Positions 1-5,801 of a stretch of 5,803 nt of DNA are shown one piece after another; positions within the stretch are counted from its first letter, which is position 1; every line of letters begins with the position of its first letter. The position numbers and the translations under genes were made by a program. Where the stretch lies: assembly GCA_018067265.1 (NCBI GenBank), contig JAGPUY010000228.1:1-5803 (forward strand). The letters are read 5' to 3'. Under the pieces are notes generated by a model that was not told the origin of the DNA, ran no database searches, and saw nothing but the letters and a program-made list of their open reading frames with translations. Origin of the DNA: Oceanihabitans sp. (lineage in GTDB: Bacteria; Bacteroidota; Bacteroidia; Flavobacteriales; Flavobacteriaceae).

Positions 1-387
1 AGGTTAGGAGTAACGCTACAAACGAATATTAGCGATCGTATTCGTATAAACGGTAAAGTTGGTGTGCCAATTGGTGGAATTAGCCAAACTGCCGTAGCAG
101 GCGATGTGCAAATAGATTTTCTTTTAAACGAAGAAGGTACATTTACAGCAAATGTTTTTAATAGAGAAAATAGTATTAGAAACTTCGGAGAAGAAATTGG
201 ATACACACAAGGACTTGGTATTACATATAATGTCGATTTTGATACTTTCTCCGAACTTCTTCAAATTATCTTCAAAGGAAAAAAGAAAGTTGCAGAAGAA
301 ATAGAGGAAGAAGAAGCCAAACAAAAAGAAGCGAATGCTTTGCCAGATTATGTCGGTTTCAAAAAGAAAAAAGACTCTCTAAATTAA
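1..387 (+). CDS. tamB: TamB-like translocation/assembly module protein, C-terminal part (partial)
   Basis: The reading frame is open from base 1 to the TAA at 385-387, giving the last 128 residues of a protein whose start lies outside the window. TamB (DUF490) proteins are very large inner-membrane-anchored periplasmic proteins that work in outer-membrane protein assembly or lipid transport to the outer membrane. The visible piece has the alternating polar/hydrophobic beta-strand pattern of the TamB C-terminal domain, including an N-R-E-N-S-I strand, then G-Y-T-Q-G-L-G-I-T-Y and F-D-T-F-S-E-L-L close to the end, which I recognise from flavobacterial TamB homologues. After the conserved domain comes a highly charged tail (window residues about 91-128), first a K/E-rich run, then D-Y-V-G-F and a lysine cluster. 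A GTG at 64 is inside the domain and is not a real start. The family call rests on a small C-terminal fragment, so an unrelated beta-rich envelope protein is not excluded. Confidence 0.75.
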   Translation, partial: RLGVTLQTNISDRIRINGKVGVPIGGISQTAVAGDVQIDFLLNEEGTFTANVFNRENSIRNFGEEIGYTQGLGITYNVDFDTFSELLQIIFKGKKKVAEEIEEEEAKQKEANALPDYVGFKKKKDSLN

Positions 388-540
388 CTTTTTAAGAAGG
401 TTTTTGATCTAAAAAGACAATACTTCACATTTAATTTATCAACTAAAACGTTATAGTTTCAACATTGTGTTAAATTATGACGAATGCTTCGCTTTTTGTT
501 AAATTTCTTTACTAGCTTTACTAAATAATAGATGAAAATA
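388..540. other. Intergenic spacer between tamB and pfkA
   Basis: This 153-base AT-rich spacer has no supportable reading frame. It holds a very short hairpin (CGAA at 481-484, TTCG at 488-491) followed by five T at 493-497, which at best is a weak terminator for tamB. A second AT-only inverted repeat (TTTTT/AAAAA around GATCT, about 402-416) is too weak to call. The size of the gap and the change of pathway suggest that pfkA has its own promoter here. Confidence 0.5.
488..520 (+). promoter_or_regulatory. Possible Bacteroidota-type promoter for pfkA
   Basis: The -7 element of Bacteroidota primary-sigma promoters is approximately TAnnTTTG with a TTG or TTTG element about 17-23 bases upstream. 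TAGCTTTA at 513-520 matches seven of the eight -7 positions apart from the final G. The best-spaced upstream element is only TTCG at 488-491 (21 bases away); a better TTTG at 495-498 is too close, at 14 bases. It would leave a very short 5' leader before the pfkA start. AT-rich sequence gives such matches by chance, so this is only a candidate. Confidence 0.2.
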
Positions 541-1527
541 ATGGCAAAAACCATAAAAAAAATTGGTGTTATGACCTCTGGAGGAGATTCTCCAGGAATG
601 AATGCTGCAATACGGTCTGTAGTAAGAGCATGTGCATATCATAATATAGAATGCTTCGGTATTTATAGAGGATATGAAGGTATGATTGAAGGCGATTTTA
701 TTAATATGAATGCACGTAGTGTAAAAGGTATTATTAATAAAGGAGGAACCATTTTAAAATCTGCACGATCTAAAGAATTTAGAACCAAAGAAGGAAGGGT
801 AAAAGCACACGAGCAATTAGTGAAAGCTGGTATCGATGCTTTTGTTGTCATTGGTGGAGACGGTAGTTTTACAGGAGCAATGATTTTTAATCAAGAATTT
901 AACTTCCCAGTAATGGGCATTCCAGGAACTATCGATAATGATATTTTTGGTACCACACATACTTTAGGATACGATACGGCATTAAATACCGTAGTAGAAG
1001 TAATCGATAAAATTAGAGATACTGCAAGTTCGCACAACCGTTTATTCTTTGTAGAAGTAATGGGCCGAGATGTTGGTCATATTGCTTTAAATGTAGGTAT
1101 TGGCGCTGGAGCGGAAGAAATTTTAATTCCGGAAGAAGACTTAGGTTTAGATAGACTTCTAGAATCTTTAAGACGAAGTAAAGCATCCGGGAAATCTTCC
1201 AGTATTGTTGTTGTCGCGGAAGGAGATAAAATAGGAAAAAGCGTTTTCGAACTTAAAGATTATGTCGAAGAAAACATGTCCGAATACGAAGTTCGTGTAT
1301 CTGTTCTAGGGCATATGCAACGTGGTGGAGCGCCTTCTTGTTTTGATCGCGTGTTAGCTAGTAGAATGGGAGTAAAAGCCGTAGAAAGCTTATTAGAAGG
1401 ACAAAGTAATTATATGGTTGGTCTTCAAAATGATGTTATAGATTTAACACCATTTGATCAAGCAGTAAAAGGAAAGTCAAAAATAAACATGGAACTCCTT
1501 AGAGTTTCAGACATCATGTCCATATAA
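541..1527 (+). CDS. pfkA: ATP-dependent 6-phosphofructokinase
   Basis: Cytoplasmic enzyme that phosphorylates fructose-6-phosphate to fructose-1,6-bisphosphate, the committing step of glycolysis. Numbering from the ATG at 541 (328 residues), the ATP-site loop T-S-G-G-D-S-P-G-M-N-A lies at 12-22, GGDGS at 105-109, and the catalytic G-T-I-D-N-D at 129-134 with Asp132 as the base. MGR is at 174-176, and the fructose-phosphate site is marked by Glu227 and by L-G-H-M-Q-R-G-G at 256-263. Glycine at 108 and at 129, where pyrophosphate-dependent enzymes carry Asp and Lys, indicates an ATP user. The length is close to the 320 residues of E. coli PfkA and no key residue is missing. An in-frame ATG at 532 would add three residues (M-K-I). 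I prefer 541 because M-A-K-T-I-K-K-I-G-V is the usual flavobacterial N-terminus; neither start has a Shine-Dalgarno sequence. The gene is probably co-transcribed with gapA downstream. Confidence 0.97.
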   Translation: MAKTIKKIGVMTSGGDSPGMNAAIRSVVRACAYHNIECFGIYRGYEGMIEGDFINMNARSVKGIINKGGTILKSARSKEFRTKEGRVKAHEQLVKAGIDAFVVIGGDGSFTGAMIFNQEFNFPVMGIPGTIDNDIFGTTHTLGYDTALNTVVEVIDKIRDTASSHNRLFFVEVMGRDVGHIALNVGIGAGAEEILIPEEDLGLDRLLESLRRSKASGKSSSIVVVAEGDKIGKSVFELKDYVEENMSEYEVRVSVLGHMQRGGAPSCFDRVLASRMGVKAVESLLEGQSNYMVGLQNDVIDLTPFDQAVKGKSKINMELLRVSDIMSI

Positions 1528-1546
1528 AATTAAATATCAATTAAAC

Positions 1547-1569
1547 GTGTGTCTATAAAAAGACCACAT
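1547..1569 (+). repeat. Imperfect inverted repeat between pfkA and gapA
   Basis: GTGTGTCT at 1547-1554 can pair with AGAC-ACAT at 1561-1569 around a six-base ATAAAA loop, with one bulged C at 1565 and a closing G-T wobble. No T-tract follows, so it does not look like an intrinsic terminator. It could be an mRNA-stabilising or processing hairpin within the pfkA-gapA transcript, or chance. It takes up over a third of the 60-base spacer. Confidence 0.35.
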
Positions 1570-1587
1570 AATATCATTAAATAAATT

Positions 1588-2589
1588 ATGTCAACATTAA
1601 AATTAGGAATTAACGGATTTGGAAGAATAGGAAGAATCGTTTTTCGTGCAACAGTTAAAAGAGCAAATGTAGAAGTAGTAGCAATAAACGATTTACTAGA
1701 CGTAGATCATTTAGCGTACTTATTAGAGTATGATTCCGTTCATGGTAAATTTGATGGTACTATTGAAGTCAAAGACGGAAACCTTGTTGTAGACGGAAAA
1801 ACAATTCGTGTTACTGCAGAAAGAGATCCTAAAAATTTAAAATGGGATGCTGTAGGAACAGATGTGGTAGCAGATTGTACAGGTATTTTTACCACTTTAG
1901 AAACAGCAGATTACCATATTCAAGCAGGTGCTAAAAAAGTAGTTATTTCTGCACCAAGTAAAGACGCTCCAATGTTTGTAATGGGAGTAAACCACCAAAC
2001 AGCAAAAGCTACAGATACTATTGTGTCTAACGCATCTTGTACTACCAACTGCTTAGCACCAATTGCTAAAGTAATGGAAGATAACTTTGGTATCGAAGAA
2101 GCTTTAATGACAACCATTCACGCAGCAACTTCAACACAACATACAGTAGATTCTCCATCTAGAAAAAACTATAGATTAGGTCGTTCTGCAATGAACAATA
2201 TTATTCCAACCTCTACAGGAGCAGCAAAAGCAGTAGGAAAAGTAATTCCAGAATTAGACGGGAAAATTACAGGAATGGCTTTTAGAGTACCAACTGTAGA
2301 TGTATCTGTTGTAGATTTAACAGTGAAAACGAAAAAGAATACTTCTTTAGCAGAAATTAAAGCAGCTATGAAAAAAGCTTCGGAAGGAGAAATGAAAGGT
2401 GTTTTAGGATATACCGATGAAATGGTAGTTTCTCAAGACTTTGTAAGTGATGACAGAACTAGTATTTTTGATTCGGAAGCTTCTATCGAATTGAATCCAG
2501 GATTCTTCAAATTAATTTCATGGTATGATAATGAGTTTGGATATTCTAACAAATTAGTTGACTTAGCGTTACACGTTAATTCACTTTAA
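1588..2589 (+). CDS. gapA: Type I glyceraldehyde-3-phosphate dehydrogenase
   Basis: Cytoplasmic enzyme that oxidises and phosphorylates glyceraldehyde-3-phosphate to 1,3-bisphosphoglycerate with reduction of NAD. The 333-residue product is the normal length for the family. The Rossmann glycine motif N-G-F-G-R-I-G-R is at 9-16, and N-D at 34-35 ends the second strand, the Asp being typical of NAD rather than NADP preference. The active-site signature A-S-C-T-T-N-C is at 149-155 with nucleophile Cys151, and the catalytic His178 lies in T-T-I-H-A-A. The phosphate-binding stretch N-I-I-P-T-S-T-G-A-A-K-A is at about 204-215 and W-Y-D-N-E-F-G-Y-S at 312-320. It starts 60 bases after the pfkA stop with no convincing promoter between, and a strong terminator follows directly, so pfkA-gapA looks like a two-gene glycolytic unit. 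Many Bacteroidota have a second, divergent gap gene; this copy has the glycolytic-type signatures. Confidence 0.97.
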   Translation: MSTLKLGINGFGRIGRIVFRATVKRANVEVVAINDLLDVDHLAYLLEYDSVHGKFDGTIEVKDGNLVVDGKTIRVTAERDPKNLKWDAVGTDVVADCTGIFTTLETADYHIQAGAKKVVISAPSKDAPMFVMGVNHQTAKATDTIVSNASCTTNCLAPIAKVMEDNFGIEEALMTTIHAATSTQHTVDSPSRKNYRLGRSAMNNIIPTSTGAAKAVGKVIPELDGKITGMAFRVPTVDVSVVDLTVKTKKNTSLAEIKAAMKKASEGEMKGVLGYTDEMVVSQDFVSDDRTSIFDSEASIELNPGFFKLISWYDNEFGYSNKLVDLALHVNSL

Positions 2590-2591
2590 TT

Positions 2592-2636
2592 AAAAAAAAA
2601 AAAAGCTGTTCATAGATTATGAATAGCTTTTTTTTT
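2592..2636 (+). terminator. Rho-independent terminator after gapA
   Basis: The site begins three bases after the gapA stop. A run of 13 A (2592-2604) leads into GCTGTTCATA (2605-2614), a GAT loop (2615-2617), and TATGAATAGC (2618-2627), a ten-base-pair stem with one G-T wobble. Nine T follow (2628-2636). The A-run can pair with the T-run and extend the stem, so the structure could also terminate transcription from the opposite strand. It is the clearest terminator in the window and separates the pfkA-gapA unit from the next block. Confidence 0.92.
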
Positions 2637-2647
2637 ACTTTTAGCTT

Positions 2648-3511
2648 ATGATATTAATAGTAGATAGTGGTTCTACAAAATGCGATTGGATTGCAGTAGA
2701 CGAAAAAGGAAACCAATGTTTTGAAAAAGTAAGAACGAAGGGCTTAAATCCTGCAATTCTTACCGAAAAAAAGCTGAAAAAGACCATAAAGAGTAGCGAC
2801 ATTCTTATGCAACATAAGAAAGAAGTAACGCATATTTTCTTTTATGGAGCAGGTTGTGGTACCGAAAAACCAAAAATGCTTTTAAAAGGTATTCTCGAGT
2901 CTATTTTTAAAAATGCAACGGTAGAAGTACAAGAAGATACTATGGCTGCGGTAAGAGCTACGTTAAATAGTAAAGACGAAGCTGCTGTAGTTTGTATTTT
3001 AGGAACCGGTTCGAATTGTAGTTATTTTGATGGGGACAAATTACACCAACGTGTAAACTCTTTAGGGTATACACTTATGGATGATGCTTCTGGAAACTAT
3101 TATGGTAAACAATTACTACGGGATTATTATTTTAAGCATATGCCTGAGGATTTAAGAGTGGCTTTTGCTAGTAAATATAATGTGGAATCCGATTACATAA
3201 AATACAATCTATATAAGCAACCAAATCCAAATGCATATTTAGCTGCTTTTGCAGAGTTTATGTTTTTAAACAAAGAATCTACATATATTACAGATTTAAT
3301 TAAATCCGGAATTCGCGTATTTGCTAAAAATATGATCTTTCAATTTAAGGATGTATTACCTAATGTTCCTGTGCATTTTGCAGGTTCTATCGCTTTTTTC
3401 TCTCAAGAAGAAATAAAAGAGGTTGCTAAAGAATTAGGTTTTACGGTAGGTAATTTTGAAAGAAGACCTATTGAAGGTTTACTTAAATATCACGTTAATC
3501 ATTTAAGTTAA
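2648..3511 (+). CDS. BadF/BadG/BcrA/BcrD-family kinase, probable N-acetylglucosamine (amino-sugar) kinase
   Basis: A 287-residue ASKHA-fold sugar kinase, probably phosphorylating N-acetylglucosamine or glucosamine with ATP in the cytoplasm. The phosphate-1 loop D-S-G-S-T-K is at 6-11, and a Y-G-A-G-C segment is at 66-70. Asp97 in Q-E-D-T-M-A-A is the likely catalytic base. The phosphate-2 loop L-G-T-G-S-N is at 118-123 and the adenosine motif H-F-A-G-S-I-A-F-F at 243-251, with the closing P-I-E-G-L at 274-278. Where many relatives read G-D-E-G-S-G, this one has M-D-D-A-S-G-N at 144-150. The start at 2648 is right because the D-S-G-S-T-K motif follows immediately, as in the family. Its ATG lies 11 bases after the T-tract of the upstream terminator, and its stop overlaps the mgsA start. 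A sugar substrate is inferred; other members act on glucosamine, and BadF-type proteins are unrelated in substrate. Confidence 0.85.
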   Translation: MILIVDSGSTKCDWIAVDEKGNQCFEKVRTKGLNPAILTEKKLKKTIKSSDILMQHKKEVTHIFFYGAGCGTEKPKMLLKGILESIFKNATVEVQEDTMAAVRATLNSKDEAAVVCILGTGSNCSYFDGDKLHQRVNSLGYTLMDDASGNYYGKQLLRDYYFKHMPEDLRVAFASKYNVESDYIKYNLYKQPNPNAYLAAFAEFMFLNKESTYITDLIKSGIRVFAKNMIFQFKDVLPNVPVHFAGSIAFFSQEEIKEVAKELGFTVGNFERRPIEGLLKYHVNHLS

Positions 3512-3513
3512 TG
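3509..3513 (+). promoter_or_regulatory. TAATG stop/start overlap coupling the kinase and mgsA
   Basis: The kinase stop TAA (3509-3511) shares its last A with the mgsA start ATG (3511-3513). With no ribosome-binding sequence before mgsA, translation of mgsA probably depends on ribosomes finishing the kinase, which would tie the two protein levels together. The overlap is read directly; the coupling is inferred. Confidence 0.7.
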
Positions 3514-3879
3514 GAGATTGCTATTATTGCCCATGACGGAAAAAAAGCAGAAATGGTGCAGTTTCTAAACGAGCATAAATCGGTTTTACTTCAAAAACAA
3601 ATTTCCTTAATTTCTACGGGTACGACTGGTAAAAAGGTGAAAAAGGCTGGCTTTAAAGTGACTAGATTACTTTCAGGACCTCTTGGTGGGGATGCGCAAA
3701 TTGCTGCTAGAGTTGCAGAAGGTAAATGTGATATGGTTTTGTTTTTTAGAGATCCTTTAGAAAAACATCCGCATGAACCAGACGTTCTTATGTTAATGCG
3801 TTTATGTGATGTCCATGACGTTCCATTAGCTACAAATCCTGCTACGGCAGAATTATTAATAAAAGGAATTATGTTATAA
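3511..3879 (+). CDS. mgsA: Methylglyoxal synthase
   Basis: Converts dihydroxyacetone phosphate to methylglyoxal and inorganic phosphate, a bypass of lower glycolysis used when phosphorylated sugars build up or phosphate is short. It acts in the cytoplasm and the family is hexameric. Motifs align with E. coli MgsA at a constant offset of ten: A-H-D at 7-9 with Lys12, the phosphate-binding S-T-G-T-T-G at 35-40, S-G-P-L-G-G-D at 55-61 with Asp61 (E. coli Asp71, the catalytic base), and D-P-L-E-K-H-P-H-E-P-D at 81-91 with Asp81, His88 and Asp91 (E. coli Asp91, His98, Asp101). All catalytic residues are present. At 122 residues it is shorter than E. coli MgsA (152). It begins directly at the first strand and ends soon after A-T-A-E-L-L-I, so the C-terminal segment with E. 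coli Arg150 is absent. It is translationally coupled to the upstream kinase. Confidence 0.95.
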   Translation: MEIAIIAHDGKKAEMVQFLNEHKSVLLQKQISLISTGTTGKKVKKAGFKVTRLLSGPLGGDAQIAARVAEGKCDMVLFFRDPLEKHPHEPDVLMLMRLCDVHDVPLATNPATAELLIKGIML

Positions 3880-3912
3880 GAATTTTCAAAAATTAGAATT
3901 ATCTTGTAACGC

Positions 3913-5625
3913 ATGAAAAAGGACGCTTCCTCAGAAAAAGTAAATACAAATAATTACGATACGATTATTATAGGCTCCGGAGTCGGTGGCTTAACATCTG
4001 CTATTTGTTTAGCACGTGCAGGACAAAAAGTTTTAGTCCTAGAGCAACACGATGTTCCTGGTGGTTGGTGCCATAGTTTCTACTTAAATGGCTACCGATT
4101 TACGCCAGGTGTGCATTATGTAGGTTTAATGAGTCCAGGCGAATCTTCCAATCAATTATATTCCGGTTTAGGTATTGCAAATGATATCGGTTTTTATAGA
4201 ATGAATCCGAAAGGGTTTGATCATTGTTGGATTGGAGAAGAACGATTTAACTATGCTGCAAATTGGGAAGAATTTGAACAAGATTTAATTGCTCGTTTTC
4301 CACACGAAAAAAAAGGAATCATAAAGTACTTAAAATTGATTCGAAATGTTGGTCGACAGCTACAGCTTATTCCTAAAGTAAAAGGGTTATGGCAACAATT
4401 AACCATTCCTTTTCGTACTAAGCACATGGGGAAATATTCTCCTTTTACATTAAAACGTGTCATTAATTGGCATGTGAAAGATCCTTTACTACAAAATATT
4501 TTAAATATTCAGTTTGGTAACCATGGATTACCTCCAGGAAAAGCAAGCTTTATTATGCATGCGGCCATTATGTGTCATTATGCAGAAGGCGGATTTTACC
4601 CAATGGGTGGAGGTGGCGCTTTGGTAAAAGCAATGACCAATAAAATAAAATCCTTGGACGGAAAAATACAAACAAGCACATCTGTAAAACATATTTTATT
4701 GGAAGGTGAAACCAATAAAAAAGCCGTAGGAGTGGAGTTAGTTTCTGGTGAAAAGATTTTTGCAAATCGTGTAATATCGAATGCAGATCCAGGAATCACC
4801 TATCTTAACCTTATTGGTAAAGAACATTTAAGCACTAAACTTTTAAAGAAATTAAATAAGACTACCTATTCTTGTACTTCATTAATGCTGTTTTTAACCG
4901 TAGATATGGATGTGACAAAAGCGGGAATAGACTCTGGTAATATTTGGAGAATTCCAAACCAAAATATGGATGATTCTTATGCCGATATGCAGAAAAAAGA
5001 TATTCTGGATGGCGAAGAGTTTTCCGGAATGTTTATAAGCTGTACTTCCTTAAAAGATCCTATAAGTTTTGATGGTCGTTATCATACGCTGGAAGCCATA
5101 ACTTATATTCATTATGATGCTTTTGAAAAGTTTAAAAATGAAAATGTAGAACGTTCTCCTGAATATTTAGCATTTAAAGAGCAGATTATTCAGAAGTTTT
5201 TAGTGACCTTAGAAAAAGTGATTCCAGGTATTACTCCAAAAATTGTACACCAAGATTTAGGAACACCAATGACCAATGAGTACTATATAAATTCTACAGA
5301 AGGAAGTGTTTATGGTACTGAAAAAAGCTTACGTCATATTGGTCCTTTCTCCTATAAACCGAAGAGTGAAATAGAAAATTTATACATGTGTGGCGCATCT
5401 ATTGCAGCACATGGTGTAACTGGAGCAGGTTATTCTGGCGTGCAAACAGCAGCGACTATTTTAGGGTGTCAGCAAGACGATTTATTAAAAGAAGATATTA
5501 CACAAGAACTACGAATTTTTGAAGCGGAAGATGCTTCTAACTATCCGGATTGGATGCTTAAAAAGATGGAAGTTAAGAAACTACGATTGGCAAAAAATGA
5601 TGTGTTTGCGGATGCAGATAAGTAG
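3913..5625 (+). CDS. FAD-dependent oxidoreductase, RetSat / carotenoid isomerase-like (phytoene desaturase superfamily)
   Basis: A 570-residue flavoprotein. The N-terminal dinucleotide fold has G-S-G-V-G-G at 21-26 with Glu44 closing the second strand for the FAD ribose. P-G-G-W-C-H-S-F at 49-56 and G-V-H-Y-V-G at 66-71 resemble the corresponding part of retinol saturase (all-trans-retinol 13,14-reductase), as do G-G-F-Y-P-M-G-G-G-G at 226-235 and T-P-M-T-N-E-Y-Y at 451-458. The C-terminal FAD signature, M-C-G-A-S-I-A-A-H-G-V-T-G-A-G-Y, is at 492-507. About 55 charged residues follow. By family it should reduce, isomerise or desaturate a conjugated polyene or lipid; the direction and substrate cannot be read from sequence, and no carotenoid gene is nearby. 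There is no signal peptide or clear transmembrane helix. It begins 33 bases after mgsA with no terminator between, so it is probably the third gene of the kinase-mgsA transcript. The start is the first ATG before the conserved fold and lacks a Shine-Dalgarno sequence. Confidence 0.85.
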   Translation: MKKDASSEKVNTNNYDTIIIGSGVGGLTSAICLARAGQKVLVLEQHDVPGGWCHSFYLNGYRFTPGVHYVGLMSPGESSNQLYSGLGIANDIGFYRMNPKGFDHCWIGEERFNYAANWEEFEQDLIARFPHEKKGIIKYLKLIRNVGRQLQLIPKVKGLWQQLTIPFRTKHMGKYSPFTLKRVINWHVKDPLLQNILNIQFGNHGLPPGKASFIMHAAIMCHYAEGGFYPMGGGGALVKAMTNKIKSLDGKIQTSTSVKHILLEGETNKKAVGVELVSGEKIFANRVISNADPGITYLNLIGKEHLSTKLLKKLNKTTYSCTSLMLFLTVDMDVTKAGIDSGNIWRIPNQNMDDSYADMQKKDILDGEEFSGMFISCTSLKDPISFDGRYHTLEAITYIHYDAFEKFKNENVERSPEYLAFKEQIIQKFLVTLEKVIPGITPKIVHQDLGTPMTNEYYINSTEGSVYGTEKSLRHIGPFSYKPKSEIENLYMCGASIAAHGVTGAGYSGVQTAATILGCQQDDLLKEDITQELRIFEAEDASNYPDWMLKKMEVKKLRLAKNDVFADADK

Positions 5626-5632
5626 TTGTTAA

Positions 5633-5648
5633 CTAAACATTTTGTTAG
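5633..5648. repeat. Small inverted repeat just after the oxidoreductase
   Basis: CTAA-CA (5633-5639, with A5637 bulged) can pair with TGTTAG (5643-5648) around a TTT loop. It is short and AT-rich, and counts only as the first of several hairpins in the non-coding tail. Confidence 0.3.
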
Positions 5649-5656
5649 CATGTGGC

Positions 5657-5679
5657 TCTTCTCTTATTTTAAGAGGAGA
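5657..5679 (+). terminator. Candidate terminator hairpin downstream of the oxidoreductase
   Basis: TCTTCTCTTA (5657-5666) pairs with TAAGAGGAGA (5670-5679) over ten base pairs with one T-G wobble and a TTT loop. The following bases are AT-rich (ATGAATTTTAATTT) but there is no immediate T-run; six T come 16 bases later at 5695-5700. It is the best-placed and most stable hairpin, 31 bases after the stop codon, so it is the likely 3' end of the kinase-mgsA-oxidoreductase transcript, though it is not a textbook terminator. Confidence 0.45.
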
Positions 5680-5684
5680 ATGAA

Positions 5685-5710
5685 TTTTAATTTCTTTTTT
5701 GAAATTAAAA
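5685..5710. repeat. Perfect 10-bp inverted repeat with a T6 loop
   Basis: TTTTAATTTC (5685-5694) is the exact reverse complement of GAAATTAAAA (5701-5710), separated by six T. It is perfect but AT-rich, so it is modestly stable as RNA. It stands five bases from the preceding hairpin; the two may act together as a 3' structure, or this may be a remnant of a small palindromic repeat. Confidence 0.6.
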
Positions 5711-5748
5711 GAAAGAGGAGTTAAAAATCACTTCGTTCTTTTTTCTAC

Positions 5749-5777
5749 AAACTCTCCGAGTTTTCCTTTAAGGAAAA
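5749..5777. repeat. Two overlapping inverted repeats
   Basis: AAACTC (5749-5754) pairs with GAGTTT (5758-5763) around TCC. TTTTCCT (5761-5767) pairs with AGGAAAA (5771-5777) around TTA. Both use bases 5761-5763, so the full stems cannot form at the same time. Confidence 0.5.
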
Positions 5778-5783
5778 TCCACA

Positions 5784-5801
5784 TCTCTTTAACTAAAGAG
5801 A
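5784..5801. repeat. Inverted repeat at the right edge
   Basis: TCTCTTT (5784-5790) pairs with AAAGAGA (5795-5801) around an AACT loop, a perfect seven-base-pair stem. The window ends two bases later, so the element may continue or be one arm of a larger structure. Confidence 0.45.

Noticed and set aside
64..387. A separate small gene starting at the GTG at 64
   Set aside because: The frame is open upstream to the window edge and residues before 64 continue the same beta-strand pattern, so this is the end of a longer protein.
479..497. A terminator for tamB (CGAA-TGC-TTCG followed by TTTTT)
   Set aside because: The perfect stem is only four base pairs with a three-base loop, too weak to call, although placement between the genes is right.
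541..1527. A pyrophosphate-dependent phosphofructokinase
   Set aside because: Gly108 and Gly129 occupy the two positions that carry Asp and Lys in the pyrophosphate users, which points to ATP.
3880..3912. A terminator or promoter between mgsA and the oxidoreductase
   Set aside because: The only inverted repeat (AATTTT/AAAATT) has a two-base loop and pure A-T pairs, and no promoter-like pair of elements fits into 33 bases.
3591..3914. A 107-codon open frame on the minus strand opposite mgsA
   Set aside because: It lies almost wholly opposite mgsA, whose motifs are unmistakable. The translation has no recognisable domain, and its composition is what the reverse complement of a coding gene gives.
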